Shown piece by piece: positions 1 through 7,983 of a DNA stretch of 44,737 bases (within the stretch, counting starts at the first letter, position 1; each line of letters begins with the position of its first letter). Location of the stretch: assembly GCA_934088535.1 (NCBI GenBank), contig CAKOJC010000005.1:1-44737 (forward strand), given 5' to 3'. This stretch comes from an uncultured Bacilli bacterium. Its GTDB lineage: Bacteria; Bacillota_I; Bacilli_A; RF39; UBA660. Below the pieces are notes generated by a model that did not search any database, was not told the origin of the DNA, and saw only the letters and a program-made list of their open reading frames with translations. The position numbers were made by a program, and so were the translations under genes.

Positions 1-459
1 TTTTTCCCAAACTGCATAAAGAATTGTGTCTTCTGCAAGTAATACTTTGTTATAAATAGGGGTTTCATTTTTATCAACCCAACCTTTGAAAACATAACCA
101 TCTCTTGTAGGATCTTTTGGAAGTGTAAGCTCAGTATCTTTATTTATGGTAATACTGTTTATTTTACTTCCACCTTTAGTATCGAATGTAATTGTTATTG
201 CTTCTTTTATATCTTTTTCAATGTCATTCATAGGGCAAACATATTTAGTCGTTTTTAAAACTGTTTTAGTTTTACCATTAGAACATTTATAAGTATTTGT
301 AAATATTCCTTTATCTTTGTAAACAGTAGCATCACCATCATAATAATCTCTAATTTTAATTATAGGACTATTATTAAATGATAGAGCGATTATAAAATCT
401 AAAAATATTAAACCTATTATAGAACACAGTGAGATTATTACTATTTTTTTCTTCTTCAT
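1..459 (-). CDS. Membrane-anchored surface protein with Listeria-Bacteroides repeat, partial
   Basis: The gene starts at 459 behind AGGAGG and runs off the left edge, so only the first 153 codons are visible. Residues about 5-27 are a hydrophobic anchor after KKKK. A short domain follows whose segment GIFTNTYKCSNGKTKT is of unknown function. From about residue 89 there is a repeat of the InlB B-repeat/Flg_new type: ITFDTKGGSKIN, then TRDGYVFKGWVDK and ILYAVWE. Such repeats occur in extracellular adhesion proteins, so surface exposure is inferred. How many repeats follow, and whether a wall anchor exists, cannot be seen. Confidence 0.75.
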   Translation of the reverse strand, partial: MKKKKIVIISLCSIIGLIFLDFIIALSFNNSPIIKIRDYYDGDATVYKDKGIFTNTYKCSNGKTKTVLKTTKYVCPMNDIEKDIKEAITITFDTKGGSKINSITINKDTELTLPKDPTRDGYVFKGWVDKNETPIYNKVLLAEDTILYAVWEK

Positions 460-580
460 TATACCTCCTCACAAATAATAAACGAAATGTGATTTACTTT
501 TTGTATATTAATTATATCATAAATTTTCCGATTTTAAAAATGTTTTAAATATGGTCGTTTTTTAGGTGTCAATATTTTAG

Positions 581-609
581 AAAAAAAAGACCAATATAAA
601 ATTGATCTT
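581..609 (-). terminator. Intrinsic terminator after the XRE gene
   Basis: On the minus strand AAGATCAAT, a 5-nt loop and ATTGGTCTT form a 9-bp stem with one G-U pair, followed by a run of T. It lies just beyond the stop of the XRE regulator. Confidence 0.8.
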
Positions 610-631
610 ATTTATAAAATATATTATTAAA

Positions 632-1192
632 CTAACATTTCCCACCATTGTCTTCAAAATATGATTCGATATATTTTACTAATATTTTAGCTTTGTTAAA
701 CTGTTTATCTTTAACAACATTTATAATATAATCACTACCACTTGCATCAATAATATTATCATCTTTATCATATTCAATTAGATAAGTGTATTTTTCACTA
801 TTCAGTTGACAATTAAGAAGAACAGTTTGATTTTCTTTTATAGTCATAGAGTCTTTTTTAGCATTAAATATAATATTTATGAAAATAGTAATAGCAAATC
901 CAACAATAAAAATTATTCCCAAGACTTTTAGTATCTTAATTATTATCTCATCATTTTTTTCGGTATTATTTACTTTTTCTACTAATATTTGTTTAATGTC
1001 ATTATTTAATAATTCATCAATACTAACATTAAGTGCTTTAGATAATAATTTTAACTGTTCAGGATTTGGTGAAGTTTCGCCAAGCTCCCAATTTGATATT
1101 GTTTGTCTAGTAACATCAACTTTTTCTGCTAATTGTTCTTGTGAAAGTTTACAATCTTTTCTTAATTTTAAAATGTTATCTCCCAATTTCAT
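632..1192 (-). CDS. XRE-family transcriptional regulator with C-terminal membrane segment
   Basis: The 186-residue protein opens with a complete Cro/C1-type helix-turn-helix (residues about 7-61; LSQEQLAEKVDVTRQTISNW is the recognition part). A charged linker and one transmembrane helix at about 84-108 follow, then about 75 outside residues ending in GGKC. Membrane-bound XRE regulators of this layout are common in low-GC Firmicutes accessory regions; their signals are mostly unknown. The start at 1192 follows AAAGGAG. Two palindromes upstream could be its operator. No target gene is evident. Confidence 0.85.
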   Translation of the reverse strand: MKLGDNILKLRKDCKLSQEQLAEKVDVTRQTISNWELGETSPNPEQLKLLSKALNVSIDELLNNDIKQILVEKVNNTEKNDEIIIKILKVLGIIFIVGFAITIFINIIFNAKKDSMTIKENQTVLLNCQLNSEKYTYLIEYDKDDNIIDASGSDYIINVVKDKQFNKAKILVKYIESYFEDNGGKC

Positions 1193-1243
1193 TCTATCTC
1201 TCCTTTCACTTACAATTATATATGAGTTGATATTTGCATTCTA

Positions 1244-1270
1244 CCAAATTTCTTTGGAACTTTGTCAAAG
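1244..1270. promoter_or_regulatory. Two adjacent palindromes, possible XRE operator
   Basis: CCAAATTTCTTTGG (1244-1257) and CTTTGTCAAAG (1260-1270) are small inverted repeats upstream of the XRE gene. The second overlaps a TTGACA that could be the minus-strand -35. Autoregulation by the neighbouring XRE protein is inference. Confidence 0.35.
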
Positions 1271-1299
1271 ACTTTTAACAATTATAATACAAATAACTA

Positions 1300-1680
1300 T
1301 TATTCTACATCACAAGACCAAAGTCCATGTTTATTACAATATGCATATAATTTTGATCCATTTATATATTTAAAAGTACATTCTGCATTTTGATCTGGTA
1401 ATAATCTAACTTTGCAAATATCTTTATCATTAACTAGTGCGATCCATTCAATAAAGTGTTCCTTTGCCATAACATGATTTACTTTTACAAGTATTTCATC
1501 GTCTCTATGTTCAAAAGTTGGAATGTGTTTTTCAAACGATGCATCAACACTATTTGAAATTAACTTTACCATAGGTTCACCACAACAAGTTATTCCACAG
1601 TTGCTACAGTTACAGTCATTGATTACCTCAACCAATGCACCACATTTTTGACATTTTTTAATTATTAATTCATTTTTCAT
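1300..1680 (-). CDS. dfx: Superoxide reductase (desulfoferrodoxin family)
   Basis: This 126-residue protein reduces superoxide to peroxide without releasing oxygen, a defence typical of anaerobes. The N-terminal desulforedoxin-like iron site is visible as CQKC near residue 10 and a Cys-Cys pair in CCGEPM. An insertion carrying three more cysteines (NDCNCSNCGI) separates them, which is unusual. The catalytic iron ligands follow: His in EKHIPTFE, two His in NHVMAKEHFIEW, and Cys and His in YCNKHGLW. The start at 1680 has a strong GAAGGAGG site. It lies upstream of the XRE gene on the same strand; a functional link is not shown. Confidence 0.92.
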   Translation of the reverse strand: MKNELIIKKCQKCGALVEVINDCNCSNCGITCCGEPMVKLISNSVDASFEKHIPTFEHRDDEILVKVNHVMAKEHFIEWIALVNDKDICKVRLLPDQNAECTFKYINGSKLYAYCNKHGLWSCDVE

Positions 1681-1769
1681 TTATTTCCTCCTTCTATAAC
1701 AAATTCATATTTATTTTACTAAAAAATTATAATTTGTATAACTCGTAATATTTTAAAAGAATAATTAAT

Positions 1770-1834
1770 TTAGAAATAGAATAAATCTTCAAATTTCATA
1801 TCTAATGCTATTGCTAAAACTAATGATAATTTAT
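1770..1834 (-). pseudogene. Remnant of a second XRE regulator (C-terminal end only)
   Basis: Read on the minus strand, this stretch encodes KLSLVLAIALDMKFEDLFYF then a stop. That matches the last helices of small XRE repressors, whose usual form is close to PSLxLALxIAxxLxxxxEDLF. Nothing upstream continues it; the DMP19 gene begins at once on the other strand. I read it as a truncated gene left by recombination. It is short, so chance resemblance is possible. Confidence 0.45.
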
Positions 1835-1845
1835 GACAGTTTATA

Positions 1846-2304
1846 ATGACTAATGTCTATGATAACTGGGGAAAAAATACTTCTCGTAAAGAATTCTTGT
1901 CAGATCTTACACCTTATGAAAAACTGGCAGTTATATTTGGTAATTTTAATTATCAAGTTCAAAATGGAGGTTTTTCTCAATGGGTATTTAATAACTACGA
2001 TTCTGACATAAATGATTTAGAAGAGTTTATAGAAACTTGTGATTTTGATAAAAAAGGTGTTTTTAAAAGAATGTTTGAAAATTATAGATGCATAAAATCA
2101 AGTCTTGATGGTTTAAATGGCTATGATGACTTTTATTATGAAGATGTTGAGACCAGAGAAAAACATTACGATGACAATGATAAAGATTATTATCGTATCA
2201 ATGATGATTGGGTAAAATACTTTTCTGATTATCTTTTAAAAAATATGCCTGAAAAATACTATCAATATATCGTTGATTATGTTGTAGAAAAACCTAGTAT
2301 ATAA
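1846..2304 (+). CDS. DMP19 family protein (DUF4375)
   Basis: A 152-residue acidic soluble protein. The NGGFSQWVFN motif (residues about 40-49), followed by an Asp/Glu-rich C-terminal half, is the hallmark of DMP19/DUF4375. The founding member, from Neisseria, is a DNA-mimic protein; most Firmicutes members are untested. The start is the first ATG after an in-frame TGA at 1834, but no good ribosome site precedes it, so expression may be weak. It abuts an XRE remnant and looks like accessory cargo. Confidence 0.75.
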   Translation: MTNVYDNWGKNTSRKEFLSDLTPYEKLAVIFGNFNYQVQNGGFSQWVFNNYDSDINDLEEFIETCDFDKKGVFKRMFENYRCIKSSLDGLNGYDDFYYEDVETREKHYDDNDKDYYRINDDWVKYFSDYLLKNMPEKYYQYIVDYVVEKPSI

Positions 2305-2385
2305 GGAGTGATTTTGTATTAGAGGAATTATGCCTGAATAATTTATATGAAATAAAAATAAACTTAATTAGGGGCGACTATATTA

Positions 2386-2496
2386 GTGGCTAGTAAAGTG
2401 ACAAATTATGATTCCAATGGTAAAATCATAAACCCAAAAGATATAGTAATAAAAATACCATTAATATATGAACTAATTAAAAAATATTCACAGTAA
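2386..2496 (+). CDS. Possible 36-residue ORF, unrecognised
   Basis: A GTG start 9 nt after AGGGG opens a 36-residue frame with segments KVTNYDSNGKIINPKDIV and ending LIYELIKKYSQ. It is followed 15 nt later by a strong terminator, which suggests this region is transcribed. Another short frame (LYEIKINLIRGDYISG) ends just inside it, so the pair may be a frameshifted remnant of one gene. Together with the terminator this accounts for much of the gap between the DMP19 gene and the recombinase. Confidence 0.3.
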   Translation: MASKVTNYDSNGKIINPKDIVIKIPLIYELIKKYSQ

Positions 2497-2511
2497 AAAT
2501 AGTTATATTTT

Positions 2512-2547
2512 AAGGGAGAGTTTACCAAAACTTTCCCTTATTTTTTT
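2512..2547 (+). terminator. Strong intrinsic terminator before the recombinase
   Basis: A 12-bp stem (AAGGGAGAGTTT/AAACTTTCCCTT, one G-U pair) with loop ACCA is followed by TTATTTTTTT. It isolates the recombinase from upstream transcripts. Confidence 0.9.
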
Positions 2548-2641
2548 GATTAAGGACACAAACTGCTGAATGTATGTTATACTATAAGAGCAATTAAAAA
2601 TAGTATATGAATGCTTTTATAGTTAAAAGGAGGTAATTGTT

Positions 2642-3988
2642 ATAAAAGCAGGATTATATGCTAGAGTTTCAACTGATATTCAATTAGAGGGTTATTCGAT
2701 TGATGCACAGAAAGAATTTTTATTAAACTATGCTAAAGCAAAAGAATTTACCGAGTATGAATATTATGTAGATGGTGGTTATAGTGGTAAAGACTTGGAA
2801 CGACCAGCTATTCAAAAACTCATAAGAGATGTTAAAGAACATAAGATAGATTGTGTAATTGTATTTAAACTAGATAGAATATCAAGAAGTCAAAAAGATA
2901 CTTTATATTTAATTGAAGAGGTATTTAATAAATATAATGTAGGTTTTGTTTCTATGAGAGAAAACTTCGATACTACAACTCCATTTGGCAAAGCTATGGT
3001 TGGTATTTTATCAATATTCGCACAACTTGAAAGAGAAACAATACTTGAAAGAACGAGAATTGGTATCCAAAAAAGAGCCGAAAATGGATATTGGAAAGGT
3101 GGAGGCAAAAATCCATTCCCTTATACCTATGATAAAAATACAGGAACTTTAGTTCCTGTACCAGAACAAGTAGAATTACTACATAAAATGATAACAATGT
3201 ATTTAAATGGTTATAGTTTTTTAAAAATTGGTAGTATAGTTGGTATGGATGAAAGTATGGTAGAAAAAAGGATACTTTCAAGAAGAATATTAGGCATTGT
3301 ACCATATAAAGATCAAGAGTTTGAAGGAAAGCATGAAGCTGTAATATCAGAGGAATTATATAATAAAATAATGGAAACTAACAGACTACGAAGTAAAGCA
3401 AGAACCGAAAATCATTATTTATTATCAGGAAAAATAATTTGTGGTCATTGTGGTGCAAAGTATAGATATCAGAAATGGGGAAAAAGATTAATTTGTTATT
3501 GTTACTCTCAACAAAAAAGCAAGCCTAAATTTATTAAAGACCCAAATTGTAAAAATAAAAGATGGGATTCTTTTGAAATTGAAGATGTGGTATTAGAAAG
3601 TTTATTTTCAATGGCATTAGATGAAAATATGTTTAGAGAAAAATACGAAATTACACAAGTAGATGTTATTAATGAATATGAAAAAAGATTTGTAAAGATA
3701 AACTCGCAAATCAACAATTTAATTAATTTTATTTCAGATGGTATTGCAGTTGAGGACACCAAAAAGAAAATTGAGGAATTAGAACAAGAAAGAAAATCAA
3801 TACTAGAGATAATTGATAATGCCAATAATAATGAGGAACAAAATAGAAATTCATTAGAAATGTTAAGAAATCTACAAGCCACTTGGAATAAAATGACATT
3901 TGAAGAAAAAAGAATGATAATTATGCACATTATTGATAAAGTTGTGGTAACTGATAATGATATAGAGATATTTTATAAGATATCTTAA
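2642..3988 (+). CDS. Serine recombinase with a non-canonical ATA start
   Basis: Full homology begins at the ATA codon 2642 (448 codons). The resolvase domain spans residues about 2-150, with the active-site motif YARVST (Ser10), then DRISRSQKD and FAQLERETILERTR. A recombinase domain follows (GYWKGG onward), then a zinc ribbon starting ICGHCGAKY, a coiled coil at about 340-400, and an ending like other integrative-element recombinases. An AAAAGGAGG site sits 8 nt before the ATA, where ATG is expected. An in-frame ATT at 2636 is too close to that site. The next accepted start, TTG at 2795, would lose the catalytic serine. Either ATA is used weakly or the start was mutated. The gene ends 2 bp from the disrupted permease. 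Confidence 0.88.
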   Translation: MKAGLYARVSTDIQLEGYSIDAQKEFLLNYAKAKEFTEYEYYVDGGYSGKDLERPAIQKLIRDVKEHKIDCVIVFKLDRISRSQKDTLYLIEEVFNKYNVGFVSMRENFDTTTPFGKAMVGILSIFAQLERETILERTRIGIQKRAENGYWKGGGKNPFPYTYDKNTGTLVPVPEQVELLHKMITMYLNGYSFLKIGSIVGMDESMVEKRILSRRILGIVPYKDQEFEGKHEAVISEELYNKIMETNRLRSKARTENHYLLSGKIICGHCGAKYRYQKWGKRLICYCYSQQKSKPKFIKDPNCKNKRWDSFEIEDVVLESLFSMALDENMFREKYEITQVDVINEYEKRFVKINSQINNLINFISDGIAVEDTKKKIEELEQERKSILEIIDNANNNEEQNRNSLEMLRNLQATWNKMTFEEKRMIIMHIIDKVVVTDNDIEIFYKIS

Positions 3989-4015
3989 TTTTAAAAACAA
4001 TTTTCTCTCCATACC
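2642..4015. mobile_element. Right end of a serine-recombinase integrative element
   Basis: The recombinase lies against a junction where ABC permease homology on the opposite strand stops abruptly, around 4005-4020. Large serine recombinases normally sit next to one attachment site of their element. The missing 3' part of the permease is not found to the left within the window, so the other border is outside it or lost. The border given here is only what can be seen on the right. Confidence 0.6.
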
Positions 4016-4635
4016 ACCATTAGTCCTATTAGACACATAGATATATTTATCTTTAATGTATTAATAATAGTGCTTTTATTAGATGGAATTACTACATTAA
4101 ATAATATATCTTTTTTAGTTGCATTAAATGTCTTTAATAATTTTATTTTTAGTTTATCGGTGTTTACAAAACCATTATATATAGTTTGAATACTAACAAT
4201 AATAGATATTAATATAGCCATAGTAATAATACCATTTTGATTAGCTCCAATCCATATAATAATTATAGGACCTAATGCTACTTTTGGAAGACTATTTAAT
4301 ATAGTTAAATATGGATCAATAACTTTAGAAAGAAAATCACTTTCATATAAAATTATAGATATAATAATAGAGAGAAGAGTAGTTATTACAAAAGAAATAA
4401 TAGTTTCTTTTACAGTTATCCATATATGAATGAATAAATTATTTTCAATATAAAGTTTAGAGATAGTACTTAATATTTTAGATGGGGAACTAGTGATAAA
4501 AGAATTTATATAATTATGACTAGCTAGAAATTGCCAAATGATTATAAAAAATATAAATATACTAATTTGTGTAATAGATATTAAAAGTTTATTTAGTTTT
4601 AACTTTCTTAAATATTTTTTATGTTCATTACTCAT
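3991..4635 (-). pseudogene. ABC permease (NitT/TauT type), 3' end lost to element insertion
   Basis: The first roughly 205 residues are a normal SsuC/TauC-type permease: N-terminal helix at about 18-40, conserved IDPYLTILNSLPKVALGPII, and the EAA loop KTFNATKKDILFNVVIP. Homology ends at NISMCLIGLMV, where relatives continue with GEFL and two last membrane segments. The tail VWRENCF and stop come from the joined DNA. At 214 residues it is about 40-50 short of the family, so transport is probably lost. The start overlaps the ATPase gene end by 8 nt. Confidence 0.85.
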
Positions 4636-5380
4636 TATTATCTATTTCCTTCCAGATAAGTTTGTAGTAATCTTTGAATTCTTTAGCATCTCTATTATTA
4701 ATTGGTGTACTTTTATTAGATAAATTTATTTTATGAATGTTTTTAATAGTAGCTGGTCTTTTAGAAAAAACAATTATTTTATTACACATAGATATTGCCT
4801 CTGCGATATCATGAGTTACTATTAAAACAGTTTTATTTTCTTCTTTTATTATTTTAAATACATCATCTCCAACTTTTAATCTAGTTTGATAGTCTAACGC
4901 ACTATATGGTTCATCAAGAAGTAATATATCTGGATGCATAGCTAGTGTTCTAATAAGAGCTAGTCTTTGTTTCATACCACCTGATAAGGAACTTGGATAC
5001 TTATCGATAAAATCATATAGATCATACTTCTTTAATAGAGATAATACATATTCTTTATTTTCTTTAGTAAGATTATGTTTTATCTTTAAGCCAAGTAGTG
5101 CATTATCAAGAATTGTAAGCCATGGAAACAATGCATCTTCTTGAAGCATATATGAAACTTTTATACCATTTTTAATATTTATATTTCCATTATAGTTTTT
5201 ATCAAGATTAGATATTATGTTTAATATTGAACTTTTACCACATCCGGATGGACCTATAAGTCCGATGAAGTCTCTTTCATTAATAGAGAAACTTACATTA
5301 TTTAGAGCTTCTATTTCTCCTTCAGTAGTATGATAAGTCTTAGATATATCTTTAACTTCTAAAATATTAGTTGTATTCAT
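4628..5380 (-). CDS. ABC transporter ATPase (NitT/TauT/SsuB type)
   Basis: The 250-residue nucleotide-binding subunit has Walker A GPSGCGKSS (about 42-50), Q-loop MLQEDALFPW, signature SLSGGMKQR, Walker B ILLLDEPYSALD and H-loop VTHD. It energises uptake of a small organic compound or anion; this group includes sulfonate, taurine, nitrate and thiamine-precursor importers, and the substrate cannot be told here. It overlaps the binding-protein gene by 14 nt and the permease by 8 nt, so the three are one operon. With the permease truncated it may be unpaired. Confidence 0.9.
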   Translation of the reverse strand: MNTTNILEVKDISKTYHTTEGEIEALNNVSFSINERDFIGLIGPSGCGKSSILNIISNLDKNYNGNINIKNGIKVSYMLQEDALFPWLTILDNALLGLKIKHNLTKENKEYVLSLLKKYDLYDFIDKYPSSLSGGMKQRLALIRTLAMHPDILLLDEPYSALDYQTRLKVGDDVFKIIKEENKTVLIVTHDIAEAISMCNKIIVFSKRPATIKNIHKINLSNKSTPINNRDAKEFKDYYKLIWKEIDNNE

Positions 5381-6335
5381 TAGTTATTAAGTCGTCAATA
5401 TTAACTTTCTTATCTATTGTTTTACCATATATCATAATATCTAATAGTCTATTATAGTCTTTTTTGTTTATGTATGTTGTTTTATACCAAGAATCAGCAT
5501 TTTTATATCTTTCAACTATAGTTGTTAAGTCTTCAATAGAAGTATCACTAAATTGATTTTTAATAGCATTAGCTATAGTTTTAGCATCGTTTTTATGTAC
5601 AAATTCTAATCCTTTATTAAGTGCTTCATTAAATTTCTTTATAGCATCTTTATTCTTTTTGATATAACTTTCTTTAGCATAGAATGCTGTATATGGAACT
5701 GTACCTGATATATTACCAAGAGATGATAATACGCAACCTAAACCTTCTTTTTCTACTTTTAGAGCATTTGGTTCAAAAAGATTAACAAAGTCTCCTTGAC
5801 CACTTATGTACGCTCCAGTTAGTGATGCAAAGTCTATAGATGTATCAATATTAACATCTTTTTCATCAATATTTGATTCTTTTAAAGCATACTTAAACAT
5901 AAGTAATGGCATGCCACCACTTCTTCCAGCTAATACTTTTTTATCTTTTAAGTCTAAAATACTAAAGTTATCTTTATATTTACAATCACCAACTATAAAT
6001 TGACCATCTCTTTTAGTAAGAGAAGCAAATGTAATTAGTTTTTCATTACTATTATTGTAAACATAAACTGTTGCTTCAGGACCAGAGAATCCTATATTAG
6101 CATCTCCGGATATTACTGAAGAAGCGACTTTGTCTGCACCTGGAGTTAATACTACTTCAATATCAAGACCTAAACTTTCAAAATATTTATTTTCAAGAGC
6201 TACATACCAAGGACTATAAAATACAGAGTGTGTTACTTCTGAAACTACAATTTTATTACTTTCTTCCTTCTTAAAAGAGAAAGCAATTATAAATATTAAA
6301 AATATAGTTACTACTACAAGAATTATCTTTTTCAT
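5367..6335 (-). CDS. ABC substrate-binding protein (NMT1/SsuA-like)
   Basis: A 322-residue periplasmic-binding-fold protein of the NMT1/SsuA type. A signal-anchor at residues 1-22 lacks the lipobox cysteine usual in Gram-positive binding proteins, so it is probably held by an uncleaved helix. Typical family landmarks are SPWYVALENKYFESLGLDIE (about 42-61), GDANIGFSGPEATV and LKDKKVLAGRSGG. Its ligand is unknown and no riboswitch precedes it. It is first in the operon, with its own promoter just upstream. Confidence 0.88.
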   Translation of the reverse strand: MKKIILVVVTIFLIFIIAFSFKKEESNKIVVSEVTHSVFYSPWYVALENKYFESLGLDIEVVLTPGADKVASSVISGDANIGFSGPEATVYVYNNSNEKLITFASLTKRDGQFIVGDCKYKDNFSILDLKDKKVLAGRSGGMPLLMFKYALKESNIDEKDVNIDTSIDFASLTGAYISGQGDFVNLFEPNALKVEKEGLGCVLSSLGNISGTVPYTAFYAKESYIKKNKDAIKKFNEALNKGLEFVHKNDAKTIANAIKNQFSDTSIEDLTTIVERYKNADSWYKTTYINKKDYNRLLDIMIYGKTIDKKVNIDDLITNEYN

Positions 6336-6354
6336 ATAACCTCACTTTCATAGT

Positions 6355-6383
6355 AATATATTCTAAATAATTTTTTTTGTTAA
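6355..6383 (-). promoter_or_regulatory. Promoter of the ABC operon
   Basis: On the minus strand TTAACA (6378-6383) and TATATT (6355-6360) are separated by exactly 17 bp, just after the upstream gene's terminator. Confidence 0.6.
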
Positions 6384-6384
6384 A

Positions 6385-6411
6385 TTAAAAAGACTTTCTT
6401 ATAAAGTCTTT
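6385..6411 (-). terminator. Terminator overlapping the transglutaminase-like gene stop
   Basis: AAAGACTTT and AAAGTCTTT form a 9-bp stem with a 5-nt loop, followed by TTTTAA on the minus strand. The stop codon of the 490-residue gene lies in the loop. Confidence 0.8.
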
Positions 6412-7871
6412 GTTGGTTCTTCAATGTTTTCTACTTCTTGCATTCTATTTCTAAGTTCATCACTTACTACTATAAACTCATCACTAATTAAGTTTAATAA
6501 GTTAGTTATTTTTTTAAATGTACCTTTAACTGGATCTAAGTAGTAGTAAGTATTACTATTATCAATAGAAAATATAATGTCATATTGTTTTCTTATGGTA
6601 GAGTAGATTACATATCTTTGAATTCTATTTCTATATAAAGAATACTTTGGATTTATTTTAATTCCTTCATTGGCTTTTCCTTCTCTTAATTCAGGGAACA
6701 TATTTTCAATAAACATATCAATAAAATCTAACTTTTCAGATAAACCTGTAAATCTAGATGTAAGAGGTAAAGTACTTTCATTAAAGTTAAAGAATTTAGG
6801 AAATAAATATTCAAATTTCTTTTCTAGATATTCTTGTGAGCAAAATCCATTTTTAACGATTTTGTATTTTTCATCAACAAAATTAATACCTAATTGACTG
6901 ACTAAATTTCTGTATTTCTTAGCATCTTTGTTTTGAAGTGCATTTTTAAGTGCTGATATTTTACCATTTACTTCTTTATCTTCATTTGGATTATGTCCAT
7001 AGAATGTAGCTCTTTCTTTTATGAATTCTATCCATTTATCAATTTCAGCCATATTAAAATCTTTTGTATTTAAATATTCTTCTATTAACATATTATTAAC
7101 ACTGTAAGCCATTATGTCTTTGAAGAATTTTGTTTCATATCCAAGTTCCATCAGATAATTATTTTTTCTTACATAGTTTCTTAAGTTTTCTATAAATATA
7201 TTATCATATCCATCATATTTTTTTTGTTTATTTCCTTCTTTAACTGTATATGGAATAATGTATCCAATTTTTTCATCAATACGTCTAAGTTCTTCGTCGC
7301 TTAATACTGTGTGTTTAATTTCAGGACCTTTGTATTGTATTTCTTCTTCACCATTTTTGTTTGTTCTTGTGTAGGTTATATTATTAGCATAATGTTCTGT
7401 TTTCATATTAAATTGTATATTGAATAAATCTGGCACTATAGTTAAAAAATAAGTTCTATTATTTTCACCAGTTGTGGCTAAAAACCAATGATGTACTTCA
7501 AGTAATTCTTTAGATTCTTCATCAAAATATGGATTAAATTGAGTTGTTTCAACTAAATCACTTTTAATACCTAATTTTTTATATATTCGTTGTAAAATTA
7601 TTGCTGAAGATTTACATATAATAGATAAATTTCTTATTTGTTTACTTTCATAAGTGTTCTTAATTTTTTTATAATCATAATTTTTATTATCAAGTTTTCT
7701 TCCTAATGAATAAAAGAAACCAACATTTTTTGATATGTATTTTCCTATATATAAATATACATATCTAATTATTTCATCTTTATTCCAAGAAGAATCTATT
7801 GATTTAATAATTTCTTCTTCGATAACTTTTAGTTTTTGTTCTTCATTAGTATATATAGAACTTATTATCAT
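6399..7871 (-). CDS. Transglutaminase-like (cysteine-protease-fold) protein
   Basis: A 490-residue protein without signal peptide. Residues about 80-150 resemble a transglutaminase core: Cys86 in SIICKSSAIILQRIYKKLGI, His127/128 in EVHHWFLAT and Asp148 in VPDLFNIQ fit the Cys-His-Asp triad in order and spacing. The remaining 340 residues (MAEIDKWIEFIKERATFYG, SGLSEKLDFIDMFIENMFP-like stretches) are not recognised. It may act on intracellular proteins, but the substrate is unknown. It is followed by a terminator and is therefore probably transcribed alone. Confidence 0.6.
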   Translation of the reverse strand: MIISSIYTNEEQKLKVIEEEIIKSIDSSWNKDEIIRYVYLYIGKYISKNVGFFYSLGRKLDNKNYDYKKIKNTYESKQIRNLSIICKSSAIILQRIYKKLGIKSDLVETTQFNPYFDEESKELLEVHHWFLATTGENNRTYFLTIVPDLFNIQFNMKTEHYANNITYTRTNKNGEEEIQYKGPEIKHTVLSDEELRRIDEKIGYIIPYTVKEGNKQKKYDGYDNIFIENLRNYVRKNNYLMELGYETKFFKDIMAYSVNNMLIEEYLNTKDFNMAEIDKWIEFIKERATFYGHNPNEDKEVNGKISALKNALQNKDAKKYRNLVSQLGINFVDEKYKIVKNGFCSQEYLEKKFEYLFPKFFNFNESTLPLTSRFTGLSEKLDFIDMFIENMFPELREGKANEGIKINPKYSLYRNRIQRYVIYSTIRKQYDIIFSIDNSNTYYYLDPVKGTFKKITNLLNLISDEFIVVSDELRNRMQEVENIEEPTKTL

Positions 7872-7929
7872 ATGTAACTCCTTATCATAATTAAGTATAT
7901 CACATATCGAATGTTAATCAATATTAAAG

Positions 7930-7958
7930 TTGACCAAATAATCTTATAATATTATAAT
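7930..7958 (+). promoter_or_regulatory. Promoter of the DUF285 surface protein
   Basis: TTGACC (7930-7935), 17 bp, then a perfect TATAAT (7953-7958). Confidence 0.8.
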
Positions 7959-7983
7959 ATATTTAGATAGTAATGAGGTGCAT

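Noticed and set aside
2579..2606. Inverted repeat ATACTAT/ATAGTAT upstream of the recombinase
   Set aside because: Seven A+T-rich bases are expected by chance in this composition, so I do not call it an operator or attachment site.
3508..3930. Long antisense frames over the recombinase
   Set aside because: They mirror the strongly coding plus strand, lack ribosome sites and have low-complexity hydrophobic sequence.
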